7,436 nt of DNA. Origin: a bacterium (GTDB taxonomy: Bacteria; Bacillota; Clostridia; Oscillospirales; Acutalibacteraceae). The notes under the pieces were generated by a model that was given only the letters and a program-made list of their open reading frames with translations, had not been told where the DNA came from and did no database searches. A program made the position numbers and the translations under genes. The DNA is taken from positions 1-7,436 of the forward strand of contig JAHKXX010000277.1 in the NCBI GenBank assembly GCA_020627425.1. Direction: 5' to 3'. Within the stretch, counting starts at the first letter, position 1. Every line of letters begins with the position of its first letter. Positions 1 to 6,634 of this stretch are shown here, piece after piece.

Positions 1-555
1 GGAGAGTATGCAGTCAGTGTGGATACAGTTACGTTTTTGTCGTCCGGTATCCGTGTCGGACAGGAAATAGACGATGACGAGCTGTACGAGCTGATACAAA
101 GCTCGAATATCAACAGGGCAAAGGAAAAAGCCCTCTGTCTTATTGAGTACCGTGCTCGTACAAAAAAGGAGATAGAGGACAGGCTTTTGCCGCTTTACGG
201 AGAGAAAGCGACCGGGCTTGCACTGGAGCGTTTGTCGGAATTGGGGCTGATAGACGATTCTGCCTTTGCCATTGAATTTGCGGATATGCTGATAAACAGA
301 AAGCATTATTCGCGCAAAAGAGCAGAGTATGAGATGATAAAAAAGGGAATAGACAGAGATATTATCGAGGAGAGTCTTGACAGTATAGATACAGATCCTG
401 TCCGGCAGATAAAAATACTGCTTCAGACGAAGTATGCGCGCAGATCTTCCGATGAAAAAACGCGCGCCAAAACCGTAAATTCACTTCGCGCTATGGGATA
501 TAACTGGAGCGATATCAACGAAGCGATGAATGAGGTTTATGATGAATTGACCTGA
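1..555 (+). CDS. recX: RecX-family regulator of RecA (5' end outside window)
   Basis: RecX proteins bind RecA filaments in the cytoplasm and modulate, usually inhibit, recombination. The reading frame is open from the left edge to TGA at 553-555. A GTG at base 19 could serve as a start, but the six codons before it continue into the kind of N-terminal segment RecX proteins usually have, so the gene most likely begins outside the window and is partial here. Counting from the GTG, residues 35-60 hold the AKEKALCLIEYRARTKKEIEDRL-like first helical repeat (KALCLIEYRARTKKEIEDRL), followed by the glycine-rich turn and the LSELGLIDDSAFA segment, then RKRAEYEMIKKGIDRDII; these three-helix repeats are diagnostic of the family. 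The length (178 residues or more) fits. It is followed after 14 bases by rimO in the same direction, suggesting a shared transcript. recA itself is not visible and would be expected upstream if the usual pairing holds. Confidence 0.88.
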   Translation, partial: GEYAVSVDTVTFLSSGIRVGQEIDDDELYELIQSSNINRAKEKALCLIEYRARTKKEIEDRLLPLYGEKATGLALERLSELGLIDDSAFAIEFADMLINRKHYSRKRAEYEMIKKGIDRDIIEESLDSIDTDPVRQIKILLQTKYARRSSDEKTRAKTVNSLRAMGYNWSDINEAMNEVYDELT

Positions 556-569
556 AAGGAAGTTAAATA

Positions 570-1901
570 ATGGCGGTAAGAGTTGGAATGATAAGCCTTG
601 GCTGTGCCAAAAACAGAGTAGATGCGGAAATGATGCTCTACAATTTAAGGGAAGCAGGCTTCGAGCTGTCGGCGGATGTCGCACTGAGCGACGTGGCAAT
701 AGTTAATACCTGCGGTTTTATCGAGGACGCGAAGCAGGAAAGCATTGATGAAATATTGGAGCTTGCTCAGCTGAAAAAGGAAGGCAGGATAAAAGCCATT
801 ATCGTTACAGGCTGTCTTTCAGAGAGATATAAGGAAGAGGTACTGAAAGAGCTTTACGAGGTTGACGCGGTAATAGGACTTGGTGCAAACAAAAAAATTG
901 CCGACGTCATAAACAGTGTACTTGAAGGAAAAAAGGTCACTGATTTTCCGCCAAAAACAGAGCTTCCTCTCTGCGGCAGCAGGATAAGATCCACCCCGTT
1001 TTACTATGCATATATAAAGATAGCAGAGGGCTGCGATAATAACTGTACCTTCTGTGCTATACCGAAGATCCGCGGACATTATCGCAGCAAGCCGATGGCG
1101 GCTGTTTTAGAGGAGGCAAGGCTTCTTTCCAAAAGCGGAGTACGCGAGCTTATTCTTATTGCTCAGGATACAGGCAGATACGGTGAGGATCTCGGTGAAA
1201 AAACAAATCTTGCACAGCTTCTCCGCGAAATGTGCAGGATCGACTCCGTCTGTAAAATAAGGCTTCTTTACTGCTATCCCGAGAGGATAAGCGACGAGCT
1301 GATAGATGTTTTTGCAACTGAAGAAAAGCTGCTGAAATATATAGATATGCCAATACAGCACTGTTCCCCCCGTATACTTAAAAGAATGAACCGCCGCGGT
1401 GATGAAGCGAGCCTTCGTGAGCTTGTTTTAAAGCTCAGGGAAAGAGTCCCGGGTATAGTGATCAGAACTACCGTTATGACCGGCTTCCCCGGAGAAACCA
1501 ACGAAGAATTTACCGAGCTTTCTCAGTTTGTCAATGATATGCGCTTTGAGCGGCTGGGCTGCTTTGCATACTCCGCAGAGGAGGATACCCCCGCTGCGGA
1601 ATTTGAGGATCAGATAGACGAGGATGTAAAAAAACACCGTCAGGAGCTGATTATGGAGCAGCAACAGCAGATCATGGCAGAAAACGCAGCAAAGCTTGTA
1701 GGAAAAAACATAAACGTTATATGTGAGGGCTTTGACAGACTGGCGGAGTGTTTCTATGGCAGATCTTATATGGACGCGCCCGAGGTTGACGGAAAAGTAT
1801 TTTTTGTGCCCGAGGGACAAAAACCAAAAATCGGCGATATTGTCAGAGTAAGTGTTTCCGATACCATTGATTGTGATCTTATGGGTTTTTATGTCGAGTA
1901 A
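570..1901 (+). CDS. rimO: Ribosomal protein S12 methylthiotransferase RimO
   Basis: RimO is a radical-SAM enzyme with two 4Fe-4S clusters that adds a methylthio group to a conserved aspartate of ribosomal protein S12. The N-terminal methylthiotransferase domain carries the three auxiliary-cluster cysteines C12 (SLGCAKNRVD), C48 (NTCGFI) and C82 (TGCLSERY). The radical-SAM CxxxCxxC motif is C155, C159, C162 in AEGCDNNCTFCAIPKIRG. Further hallmarks are LIAQDTGRYG, PIQHCSPRILKRMNRRG, TGFPGETNEEF and YSAEEDTPAAEF, and the C-terminal ~65 residues fit the TRAM domain that recognises the S12 substrate. These features separate it from the tRNA enzymes MiaB and MtaB. The 443-residue length is full for the family. 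The ATG has an AGGAAG ribosome site at 557-562. It lies 14 bases after recX and just ahead of pgsA, a linkage often seen in Firmicutes. Confidence 0.97.
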   Translation: MAVRVGMISLGCAKNRVDAEMMLYNLREAGFELSADVALSDVAIVNTCGFIEDAKQESIDEILELAQLKKEGRIKAIIVTGCLSERYKEEVLKELYEVDAVIGLGANKKIADVINSVLEGKKVTDFPPKTELPLCGSRIRSTPFYYAYIKIAEGCDNNCTFCAIPKIRGHYRSKPMAAVLEEARLLSKSGVRELILIAQDTGRYGEDLGEKTNLAQLLREMCRIDSVCKIRLLYCYPERISDELIDVFATEEKLLKYIDMPIQHCSPRILKRMNRRGDEASLRELVLKLRERVPGIVIRTTVMTGFPGETNEEFTELSQFVNDMRFERLGCFAYSAEEDTPAAEFEDQIDEDVKKHRQELIMEQQQQIMAENAAKLVGKNINVICEGFDRLAECFYGRSYMDAPEVDGKVFFVPEGQKPKIGDIVRVSVSDTIDCDLMGFYVE

Positions 1902-1907
1902 TTTTTG

Positions 1908-1913
1908 AAAGGA
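1908..1913 (+). promoter_or_regulatory. Ribosome binding site of pgsA, decides the start
   Basis: AAAGGA sits 9 bases before ATG 1923. Because it lies inside the extended frame that would begin at TTG 1905, it argues for the internal ATG as the true start. Confidence 0.7.
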
Positions 1914-1922
1914 CTTTTCCGA

Positions 1923-2513
1923 ATGAACACACCTAATAAACTGACCGTACTCAGACTGATTATGGTACCGTTTTATGTTTTCTTTATTCTTGTGCCTGTA
2001 CCGCACCACTATTTGATCTCGGCGGCAATATTCGGCGCTGCGGCATACACCGATCATCTGGACGGTAAGCTTGCAAGAAAGTACAATATGATAACAGATT
2101 TCGGAAAATTTGCCGATCCTCTTGCGGATAAGATAATGATCCTTGCGGCGCTTGCGTGTTTTATACAGGTGGGTATTACCAATGCCGTTATCCTTATTAT
2201 TATAGTAGCGCGTGAGTTTATGGTGACCTCTATACGGCTTGTAGCGTCAAGTCAGGGAAAGGTAGTAGCTGCAAATAAGTGGGGAAAGGCAAAAACAGTC
2301 AGTCAGATCGTCGCAGTTCTTCTTATACTGTTTATGCAGTATATACTCGAGCTTCATCAGTTGGGTCTTATTGCACTCGGTGCGCCGCAAGTCTTGTCCT
2401 TCTGGTTCGGAGTATCAGCAGATGTTCTTCTCTGGATAACGGCAGCCCTTACGGTTATTTCCGGAGTGATATACATAGTTCAGAATTTTGAGTTTATAAA
2501 AAACGCAAAATAA
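1923..2513 (+). CDS. pgsA: CDP-diacylglycerol--glycerol-3-phosphate 3-phosphatidyltransferase
   Basis: PgsA is an integral membrane enzyme that transfers the phosphatidyl group from CDP-diacylglycerol to glycerol-3-phosphate, the committed step to phosphatidylglycerol and cardiolipin. The CDP-alcohol phosphotransferase signature D-x2-DG-x2-AR-x8-G-x3-D-x3-D is complete at residues 44-69 (D44, D47, G48, A51, R52, G61, D65, D69), so the metal-binding aspartates and the proposed catalytic D69 are present. Several hydrophobic helices surround it, the last at about 166-187. I chose ATG 1923, giving 196 residues and the typical MNTPNKLTVLRL beginning; the in-frame TTG at 1905 would overlap the ribosome site AAAGGA at 1908-1913, which lies a good 9 bases before the ATG. 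The start is 21 bases after rimO. Another CDP-alcohol substrate cannot be excluded from motifs alone, but the neighbourhood and N-terminus favour PgsA. Confidence 0.93.
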   Translation: MNTPNKLTVLRLIMVPFYVFFILVPVPHHYLISAAIFGAAAYTDHLDGKLARKYNMITDFGKFADPLADKIMILAALACFIQVGITNAVILIIIVAREFMVTSIRLVASSQGKVVAANKWGKAKTVSQIVAVLLILFMQYILELHQLGLIALGAPQVLSFWFGVSADVLLWITAALTVISGVIYIVQNFEFIKNAK

Positions 2514-2539
2514 TTTAACTCTTTTTAGGAGCCTGTATT

Positions 2540-2950
2540 ATGGATAAAAAAACAGCAGAAAAAATCAAATACCTTTGTGATCTCGGAGAAATGTTCACAG
2601 ATGAGGATAACTTCTCTGCGGCACTGGCTGCCTTCGGAGATGCGCTGGCGCTTGTAGAAGAGCCTGTGAAAGACCACGGTTCTGCCGAAATTATCTATGT
2701 TCTGATGGGGAATACCTGTTATTACTCTGATGATTACGAGAAAGCAATAGAGTATTATAAAAAAGCCCTTGAATGTAAGGGCGGCTCTGATGATCCTATG
2801 ATACCGCTTAGACTTGGGGAGTGTTATTTTGAACTGCACGATAATGAGAGTGCCGGGGATCAGCTGATACGGGCATATGAAATGGGAGGCATAGAGCTTT
2901 TCGAAGGAGAAAACAAGGAATATACTAATTTTCTGAAGTCAAAAATCTGA
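2540..2950 (+). CDS. Small tetratricopeptide-repeat protein
   Basis: This 136-residue soluble protein is built almost entirely of TPR-like helical hairpins, which act as protein-binding scaffolds. Three units can be seen: residues about 7-40 (LCDLGEMF...AALAAFGDALAL), 49-82 (YVLMGNTCYYSDDYEKAIEY, the clearest TPR) and 86-119 (IPLRLGECYFELHDNESAGD). A short tail, FEGENKEYTNFLK, follows. No signal peptide, membrane helix or catalytic motif is present. The ribosome site AGGAG at 2527-2531 is followed by ATG 2540. It lies 26 bases after pgsA and 21 bases before the TerD gene, so it is likely co-transcribed with both, and the TerD protein is the natural candidate partner. The specific function is unknown; TPR architecture alone does not assign one. 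Confidence 0.85.
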   Translation: MDKKTAEKIKYLCDLGEMFTDEDNFSAALAAFGDALALVEEPVKDHGSAEIIYVLMGNTCYYSDDYEKAIEYYKKALECKGGSDDPMIPLRLGECYFELHDNESAGDQLIRAYEMGGIELFEGENKEYTNFLKSKI

Positions 2951-2971
2951 ATGAACTAAAGGAGTTTTATT

Positions 2972-3529
2972 ATGTCAATTAATCTGAAAAAAGGTCAAAA
3001 AATCGCACTGCCCACGCTTAAGGGCTCTGACAGCTTTGTAGTAGGCCTGGGTTGGAGTGCCGGAGAAAATGAATCGTTTGACTGCGATGCCTCCGCGTTT
3101 CTTCTTACAGACGGCAAGCTGAAGGTAAAGGAGGATATAGTATCCCTTGTTTCCCTAAAGCACCGAAGCGGTTCTGTAATACATACCGGAGACGATATGA
3201 CCGGCGGGGATAACGGAGACTGTGAACAGATCAGAGTTCTTCTTGAGATGGTTCCTCCGCAGTATGACAGGATAGTGTTTGTTGTAAACATATATCGTGC
3301 GTTGTTTACCGGACAGCATTTCGGTATGATAGATAACGCATATATCCGGATCGTTGATGAGAGAACAAGCGACGAGGTCGTTCGGTTTAACCTGACTGAT
3401 GACTATAGCGGTATGACTGCAATGATAGTTGGTCAGCTTGTCCGGATCGACAATACGTGGAGCTTTGTCGCTATAGGCGAGGGTACCGGAGATGACAGTA
3501 TAAATCAGCTTGCAGACAGATTTTTTTAA
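2972..3529 (+). CDS. TerD-family calcium-binding stress protein
   Basis: TerD-domain proteins are cytoplasmic beta-sandwich proteins that bind calcium through clustered acidic residues; they were named for tellurite resistance but occur in many stress and envelope contexts. The family hallmarks are all here in 185 residues: the SINLKKGQKIAL start, VVGLGWSAG (23-31), FDCDASAFLL (36-45), HTGDDMTGGDNGDCEQI (71-87), the central RIVFVVNIY strand, GQHFGMIDNAYIRIVD (114-129) and the SGMTAMIVGQL and WSFVAIGEG C-terminal strands. The likely calcium ligands D37, D39, D74, D80, D83 and E85 are present. It has AAAGGAG at 2958-2964 and follows the TPR gene by 21 bases. No TerA, TerB, TerC or TerZ gene is visible, so a tellurite-resistance label would be unsafe. 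The only two cysteines, C38 and C84, sit inside the two acidic loops. It ends the plus-strand block just before a hairpin terminator. Confidence 0.93.
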   Translation: MSINLKKGQKIALPTLKGSDSFVVGLGWSAGENESFDCDASAFLLTDGKLKVKEDIVSLVSLKHRSGSVIHTGDDMTGGDNGDCEQIRVLLEMVPPQYDRIVFVVNIYRALFTGQHFGMIDNAYIRIVDERTSDEVVRFNLTDDYSGMTAMIVGQLVRIDNTWSFVAIGEGTGDDSINQLADRFF

Positions 3530-3534
3530 TAAGG

Positions 3535-3566
3535 AAAGACCCATGTTCCGATGAACACGGGTCTTT
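3535..3566. terminator. Intrinsic terminator, probably two-way, between terD-family gene and hydrolase
   Basis: An inverted repeat of 14 base pairs with one A/C mismatch (AAAGACCCATGTTC with GAACACGGGTCTTT) closes a CGAT loop, starting 5 bases after the TerD stop. The plus-strand T run is short and interrupted (CTTTGTGTGTATTT). Read from the minus strand the stem is followed by a T-rich stretch from 3521-3534. It lies in the 46-base gap between converging genes, so it could stop transcription from both sides. Confidence 0.75.
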
Positions 3567-3575
3567 GTGTGTATT

Positions 3576-4556
3576 TCAGTTTTCGTAAAACCGAAAAATG
3601 TTTTTATAGTATTCGGTAAGAATAGGAGCAGAACAGCCGAATAAAGAGTGTCTGCCATGCTTTATAGTTACAAAGCGGCAGTCCGGGAGCGTCTCGGAAA
3701 ATTTCTTTTCGGCGCTGTTTTTTACGACATAGTCGTTTTCTGCACTGAGTATGAGTACCTTAGTGCTTATCCTTGAGGTCTCGCTTTTTTTTGCCAGTCT
3801 TTTTCCTGCTCCTATAGCCTCGTAGATCCAACGGTTAGAGCCGCAGGTGTTCTGGTATATTTTATCGCTCATATGAGTTTCGAGCGTTTTTTTGAAGCGG
3901 TTAAGGCTTATATCGGGATCCGTGAGTATTTTTGTACTGAAGCTTGTGTCCTTTGCATATTTGAATTTACCGTCCCAGCCGTCCTTTTTTGCATTTATTT
4001 TTGTGAGCATACGGACAATATCCGGAGGTACATTTCCGGTTATCGGCATTATCATGGGTGATGAAAGCACGGCCTTTTCTATTTTATCACTGTTCTGTTC
4101 AAGATATAGGGAAGCAACGGCGCCGCCCATTGAATGTGAAAAAATATAAAGCGGCAGCCCTTCGGAAAGTGGAACAGCTACCTCATTTATGATCTTTGAC
4201 AGATCGTCTATATAGTCGTCAAAGCTGTTTACATGAGTCACTGTAAGATCGTTGTTTTCTCTGCCGGAGGTACCGTGACCGCGCTGATCATATGCAACGA
4301 CATTAAATCCTCTGTTTAATAGATACCAACTAAGCTCGTCAAACTTTTGCATAAATTCGGTGAATCCATGCAGGATGATAACTGTGGCTTTTGCGTTTTC
4401 CGTTTTTACGGTACGGTAGCATATTTTACAGTTATTATTTCCTGTAATGCTGCCACGGTTACAGTACGAATCAAGTATGTTTTCTATTTTTACTATTTCT
4501 TCTGGATAATCTTCTTCCTCTATCAGTTTTATATTTTGATTGCCCTTGTAATTCAA
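3576..4556 (-). CDS. Serine alpha/beta hydrolase, lysophospholipase / monoacylglycerol lipase type
   Basis: This 326-residue protein fits the Hydrolase_4 (serine aminopeptidase S33-like) group that contains lysophospholipase L2 and monoacylglycerol lipases, which cleave acyl esters. After about 55 residues of N-terminal arm come the oxyanion-hole strand ILHGFTEF (H63-G64), VVAYDQRGHGTSG (87-98), the nucleophile elbow SHSMGG with S142, the acid in LILSAENDYVV (D275) and the histidine in KHGRHSL (H303), so the Ser-Asp-His triad appears complete. No signal peptide or membrane helix is seen, so it is probably cytoplasmic. It starts at TTG: there is no nearby ATG, the next methionine is residue 69 inside the core fold, and CGGAG lies 9 bases before the TTG. 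It converges on the TerD gene and diverges from the next hydrolase. The real substrate cannot be told from sequence. Confidence 0.88.
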   Translation of the reverse strand: MNYKGNQNIKLIEEEDYPEEIVKIENILDSYCNRGSITGNNNCKICYRTVKTENAKATVIILHGFTEFMQKFDELSWYLLNRGFNVVAYDQRGHGTSGRENNDLTVTHVNSFDDYIDDLSKIINEVAVPLSEGLPLYIFSHSMGGAVASLYLEQNSDKIEKAVLSSPMIMPITGNVPPDIVRMLTKINAKKDGWDGKFKYAKDTSFSTKILTDPDISLNRFKKTLETHMSDKIYQNTCGSNRWIYEAIGAGKRLAKKSETSRISTKVLILSAENDYVVKNSAEKKFSETLPDCRFVTIKHGRHSLFGCSAPILTEYYKNIFRFYEN

Positions 4557-4565
4557 AATTGATCA

Positions 4566-4570
4566 CTCCG
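4566..4570 (-). promoter_or_regulatory. Ribosome binding site supporting a TTG start of the minus-strand hydrolase
   Basis: Read on the minus strand, CGGAG lies 9 bases before TTG at 4556. It is the only good ribosome site near the start of the frame and supports the unusual initiation codon. Confidence 0.65.
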
Positions 4571-4589
4571 TATTAATATTATTTTCGAA
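4571..4589. promoter_or_regulatory. AT-rich core of the 47-base divergent intergenic region, possible promoters
   Basis: The gap between the two divergent hydrolase genes (4557-4603) has an AT-rich centre with a TATTAATA palindrome. On the plus strand TATTAT at 4577-4582 could be a -10 box for the 4604 gene, with only a poor -35 (TTCAAA, 19 bases upstream, inside the other gene). On the minus strand TATTAA has a TTGTTC box 17 bases upstream, but that start point would fall on the ribosome site. Both assignments are weak; a promoter here is expected mainly from the gene layout. Confidence 0.3.
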
Positions 4590-4603
4590 AGCAGGGAACA
4601 ATA

Positions 4604-5581
4604 ATGCTATCAGGCTTAAAAAAATCTAAAAGGAAACTGATAAACATTATTGTAATTGCTTTCATTTCGTTTTTTATTATAAATAGTATCGCGACAAAAC
4701 TGATCTATGATATTTCCTTCGGCAGGTGCGATACACCAAATCCATATTCCTATGCTGAATTTGATAAAGCAAAACAGCCGGCGTATGAAGAGGAATATTT
4801 CTATTCCGGAAAAAACAGGCTGTATGCAAGACTTTATCCGTGCGACTCTGCCGATACACTTGTTGTGCTTGCAGTAGGCTATACCGCGTCTGTTGATGAT
4901 TACATCCCCCAGATAGCCGAATTTCACGAGAATAGTTTAGCTGTATTTGCCTTTGATCCCACAGGCAGCTTTCATAGCGAGGGAGACTCCTCAGTAGGTT
5001 TTCCGCAGGAACTCCTCGACCTTAACTGTGCGCTTTCACATATTGAAAAAAAAGATGAATTTGGTTATAAGAATATCGCTCTGTTTGGTCACAGCCGCGG
5101 CGGCTATTCGGTACTCTGTGCAGAGCATTTTAGACACAAGATCGACTGTATTATAAGTGTTTCCGCCGTAAATACTTCTATGGACGCCATTATGGCTATG
5201 TCCGTAGCAAAGGCAGGGATCATAGCTTATCCGGGTTATCCTTTTTTGTGGGGATACCAGAACATTCTGTTCGGAACAGAAAACGCAAACCTCAGCGCCG
5301 ATGCTGTTGTGTCCTCGGGCGAAACACCCACTCTTATTATTCACGGACAAAATGATGACAGGATCCCGCTTGAAGGATATTCGGCTTACTGCAAAAAGGA
5401 CAGTATTACAAACAAAAATGCTGAGTTCCTTCTGTGTACCGACAACGGCTCTGATGGTCATACGAGCCTGTTGTTTGATAAGGACGGACGAGCCAACAAA
5501 AAGCTAATGTCAATTATTATTCGCTTTATTAATAATAATACTAATCATTATTCTTTGCAAGAGGAGAATCAGGCAAAATGA
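4604..5581 (+). CDS. Membrane-anchored alpha/beta hydrolase
   Basis: The first residues are basic (KKSKRK, 6-11) and are followed by a hydrophobic helix at about 13-30, which predicts an N-in anchor or signal segment with the hydrolase domain outside the membrane. The fold then shows a strand LVVLAVGYTAS (86-96), FAFDPTGSFHSEGDSS (115-130), the nucleophile elbow FGHSRGGYS with S164, the acid strand LIIHGQNDDRIP (D251 or D252) and the histidine in DGHTSLL (H286), so a full Ser-Asp-His triad is likely. The HG dipeptide usual before the first loop is replaced by V91-G92. Length is 325 residues. AGGGA at 4593-4597 precedes ATG 4604 by 6 bases. Its stop overlaps the start of the GT2-GtrA gene by 4 bases (ATGA), pointing to translational coupling and a joint role at the envelope. 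Esterase, lipase, deacetylase and peptidase activities are all possible. Confidence 0.85.
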   Translation: MLSGLKKSKRKLINIIVIAFISFFIINSIATKLIYDISFGRCDTPNPYSYAEFDKAKQPAYEEEYFYSGKNRLYARLYPCDSADTLVVLAVGYTASVDDYIPQIAEFHENSLAVFAFDPTGSFHSEGDSSVGFPQELLDLNCALSHIEKKDEFGYKNIALFGHSRGGYSVLCAEHFRHKIDCIISVSAVNTSMDAIMAMSVAKAGIIAYPGYPFLWGYQNILFGTENANLSADAVVSSGETPTLIIHGQNDDRIPLEGYSAYCKKDSITNKNAEFLLCTDNGSDGHTSLLFDKDGRANKKLMSIIIRFINNNTNHYSLQEENQAK

Positions 5582-6606
5582 AAGATATTGTTGTAATACC
5601 CGCATATCAGCCTGACTGCAAGCTTATAGAAATTACAGAGGAGCTTGACAGAAAAGGCTTTTTTGTGCTTGTTGTTGACGACGGCAGTGGGGAGAAGTAC
5701 AGTGATATTTTCAGTAACGTACGTGCCGAGGTTGTTACTATGCCAAAAAACAGCGGCAAGGGTGCCGCTCTTAAAAAGGCTTTTTCTGTTATTCGGGATA
5801 AATACAATGATTGTGAATGTATAATTACCTGTGACGCAGACGGACAGCACCGCATAGAGGATATAGTCCGTGTACAGTCGGAGCTTCACCGTGACGCAGG
5901 TTTTGTTTTGACTGTAAGACGCAGAACGGGAAAAATACCCTTTCGTTCGAGGATAGGAAACGATCTGTCAAAGCTTGTATACACTACACTTACGGGGCAT
6001 TATTTCTCTGATAATCAGTCTGGACTTCGGGGCTTTCGGTCGGAGCATCTCTCCTGGCTTACACTACCGAATGGGGATAAGTATGATTACGAGATGAATA
6101 TGCTGTATTATGCTGACAAGCAATCTATCCCTATCACTACCATACCGATAGATGCTATCTACATAGACGGAAACAGCTCCTCGCATTTTGATCCGCTGCT
6201 TGATACACTCAGAATATACCGTTGCCTTTTTTCAAGCGCGTGGGTATCGTTTGTCTCAGCATTTTTGTGTGAGCTGATCGTTCTGTTTGCATGGACCTTT
6301 CTGGGTAATGATCTCTTTTATATCACAGTTCCCTCCGCAGGAATAATATCCGCCTTCTTTTGTGTTATAATCAATCGCTTTGCAGTATTTAAAAAAGTAA
6401 AATATGCAGACGGGCGCAGGACGATAATTTTTTCTATTCTTCGGTTTGCTCTGTATACACTGCTATGCACCATCTTTTATCTGCTGATACCGCAGTTTCC
6501 TCTTGTACTGAGCTTTAACAGCTCTGTTCTTCTGGGTGTTCCGATCGTGTACTATATACACAGCGGTCTGCACTATGCAACATATCATGATGTGAATAAA
6601 GAATAA
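5578..6606 (+). CDS. Bifunctional GT2 glycosyltransferase / GtrA-family membrane protein
   Basis: The N-terminal ~215 residues are a family 2, GT-A fold glycosyltransferase of the polyprenyl-phosphate sugar transferase type: IVVIPAY (4-10), VVDDGS (32-37), KNSGKGAALKKAF (57-69), the metal-binding DADGQH (86-91), RSRIGN (123-128), DNQSGLRGF (145-153), KYDYEMNML (168-176) and SSHFDPLLDTLRIY (201-214). The C-terminal ~120 residues contain four hydrophobic helices (about 222-243, 248-272, 284-304, 308-330) typical of GtrA, a domain proposed to help flip lipid-linked sugars. The enzyme would load a sugar onto undecaprenyl phosphate at the inner face and assist its transfer outward. It fits a known fused architecture common in Firmicutes. 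GAGGAG at 5561-5566 lies 11 bases before ATG 5578, inside the upstream hydrolase gene, whose stop it overlaps. The sugar and final acceptor are unknown. Confidence 0.92.
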   Translation: MKDIVVIPAYQPDCKLIEITEELDRKGFFVLVVDDGSGEKYSDIFSNVRAEVVTMPKNSGKGAALKKAFSVIRDKYNDCECIITCDADGQHRIEDIVRVQSELHRDAGFVLTVRRRTGKIPFRSRIGNDLSKLVYTTLTGHYFSDNQSGLRGFRSEHLSWLTLPNGDKYDYEMNMLYYADKQSIPITTIPIDAIYIDGNSSSHFDPLLDTLRIYRCLFSSAWVSFVSAFLCELIVLFAWTFLGNDLFYITVPSAGIISAFFCVIINRFAVFKKVKYADGRRTIIFSILRFALYTLLCTIFYLLIPQFPLVLSFNSSVLLGVPIVYYIHSGLHYATYHDVNKE

Positions 6607-6631
6607 AAGCCTGCCGGTTTGGCAGGCTTTT
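6605..6631. terminator. Strong intrinsic terminator, two-way, after the GT2-GtrA gene
   Basis: A perfect 11-base-pair stem (AAAAGCCTGCC with GGCAGGCTTTT) closes a GGTTT loop and overlaps the stop codon of the glycosyltransferase gene. The A-rich left arm and T-rich right arm give a U tract in either direction. The convergent zinc-ribbon gene ends at 6635, so the same hairpin likely terminates both transcripts. Confidence 0.88.
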
Positions 6632-6634
6632 CTG

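Noticed and set aside
1905..1922. A six-residue upstream extension of pgsA from TTG 1905
   Set aside because: The extension would cover the pgsA ribosome site, and the ATG at 1923 gives the usual N-terminus of the family.
1428..2057. A 209-codon open frame on the minus strand across the rimO end and pgsA start
   Set aside because: It lies antisense to two clearly conserved genes, crosses their junction and its translation shows no recognisable family pattern, so it is a shadow frame.
2972..3529. Tellurite resistance operon
   Set aside because: Only one TerD-domain gene is present and no terA, terB, terC or terZ neighbour can be seen, so the phenotype label is not supported.
3155..3658. A 167-codon open frame on the minus strand over the TerD gene
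   Set aside because: It is antisense to a well-supported TerD gene, runs through the terminator hairpin and into the hydrolase end, and has no recognisable motif.
5513..5552. AT-rich imperfect repeats (ATT/AAT runs) near the end of the anchored hydrolase gene, possible hairpin or attenuator
   Set aside because: The pairing is only A-T, the run encodes an Asn-rich C-terminus in frame, and no T tract or alternative structure supports regulation.
4604..6606. Defence or toxin-antitoxin module made of the hydrolase and glycosyltransferase
   Set aside because: Both proteins fit envelope enzymes, and there is no nuclease, NTPase, sensor or toxin motif.
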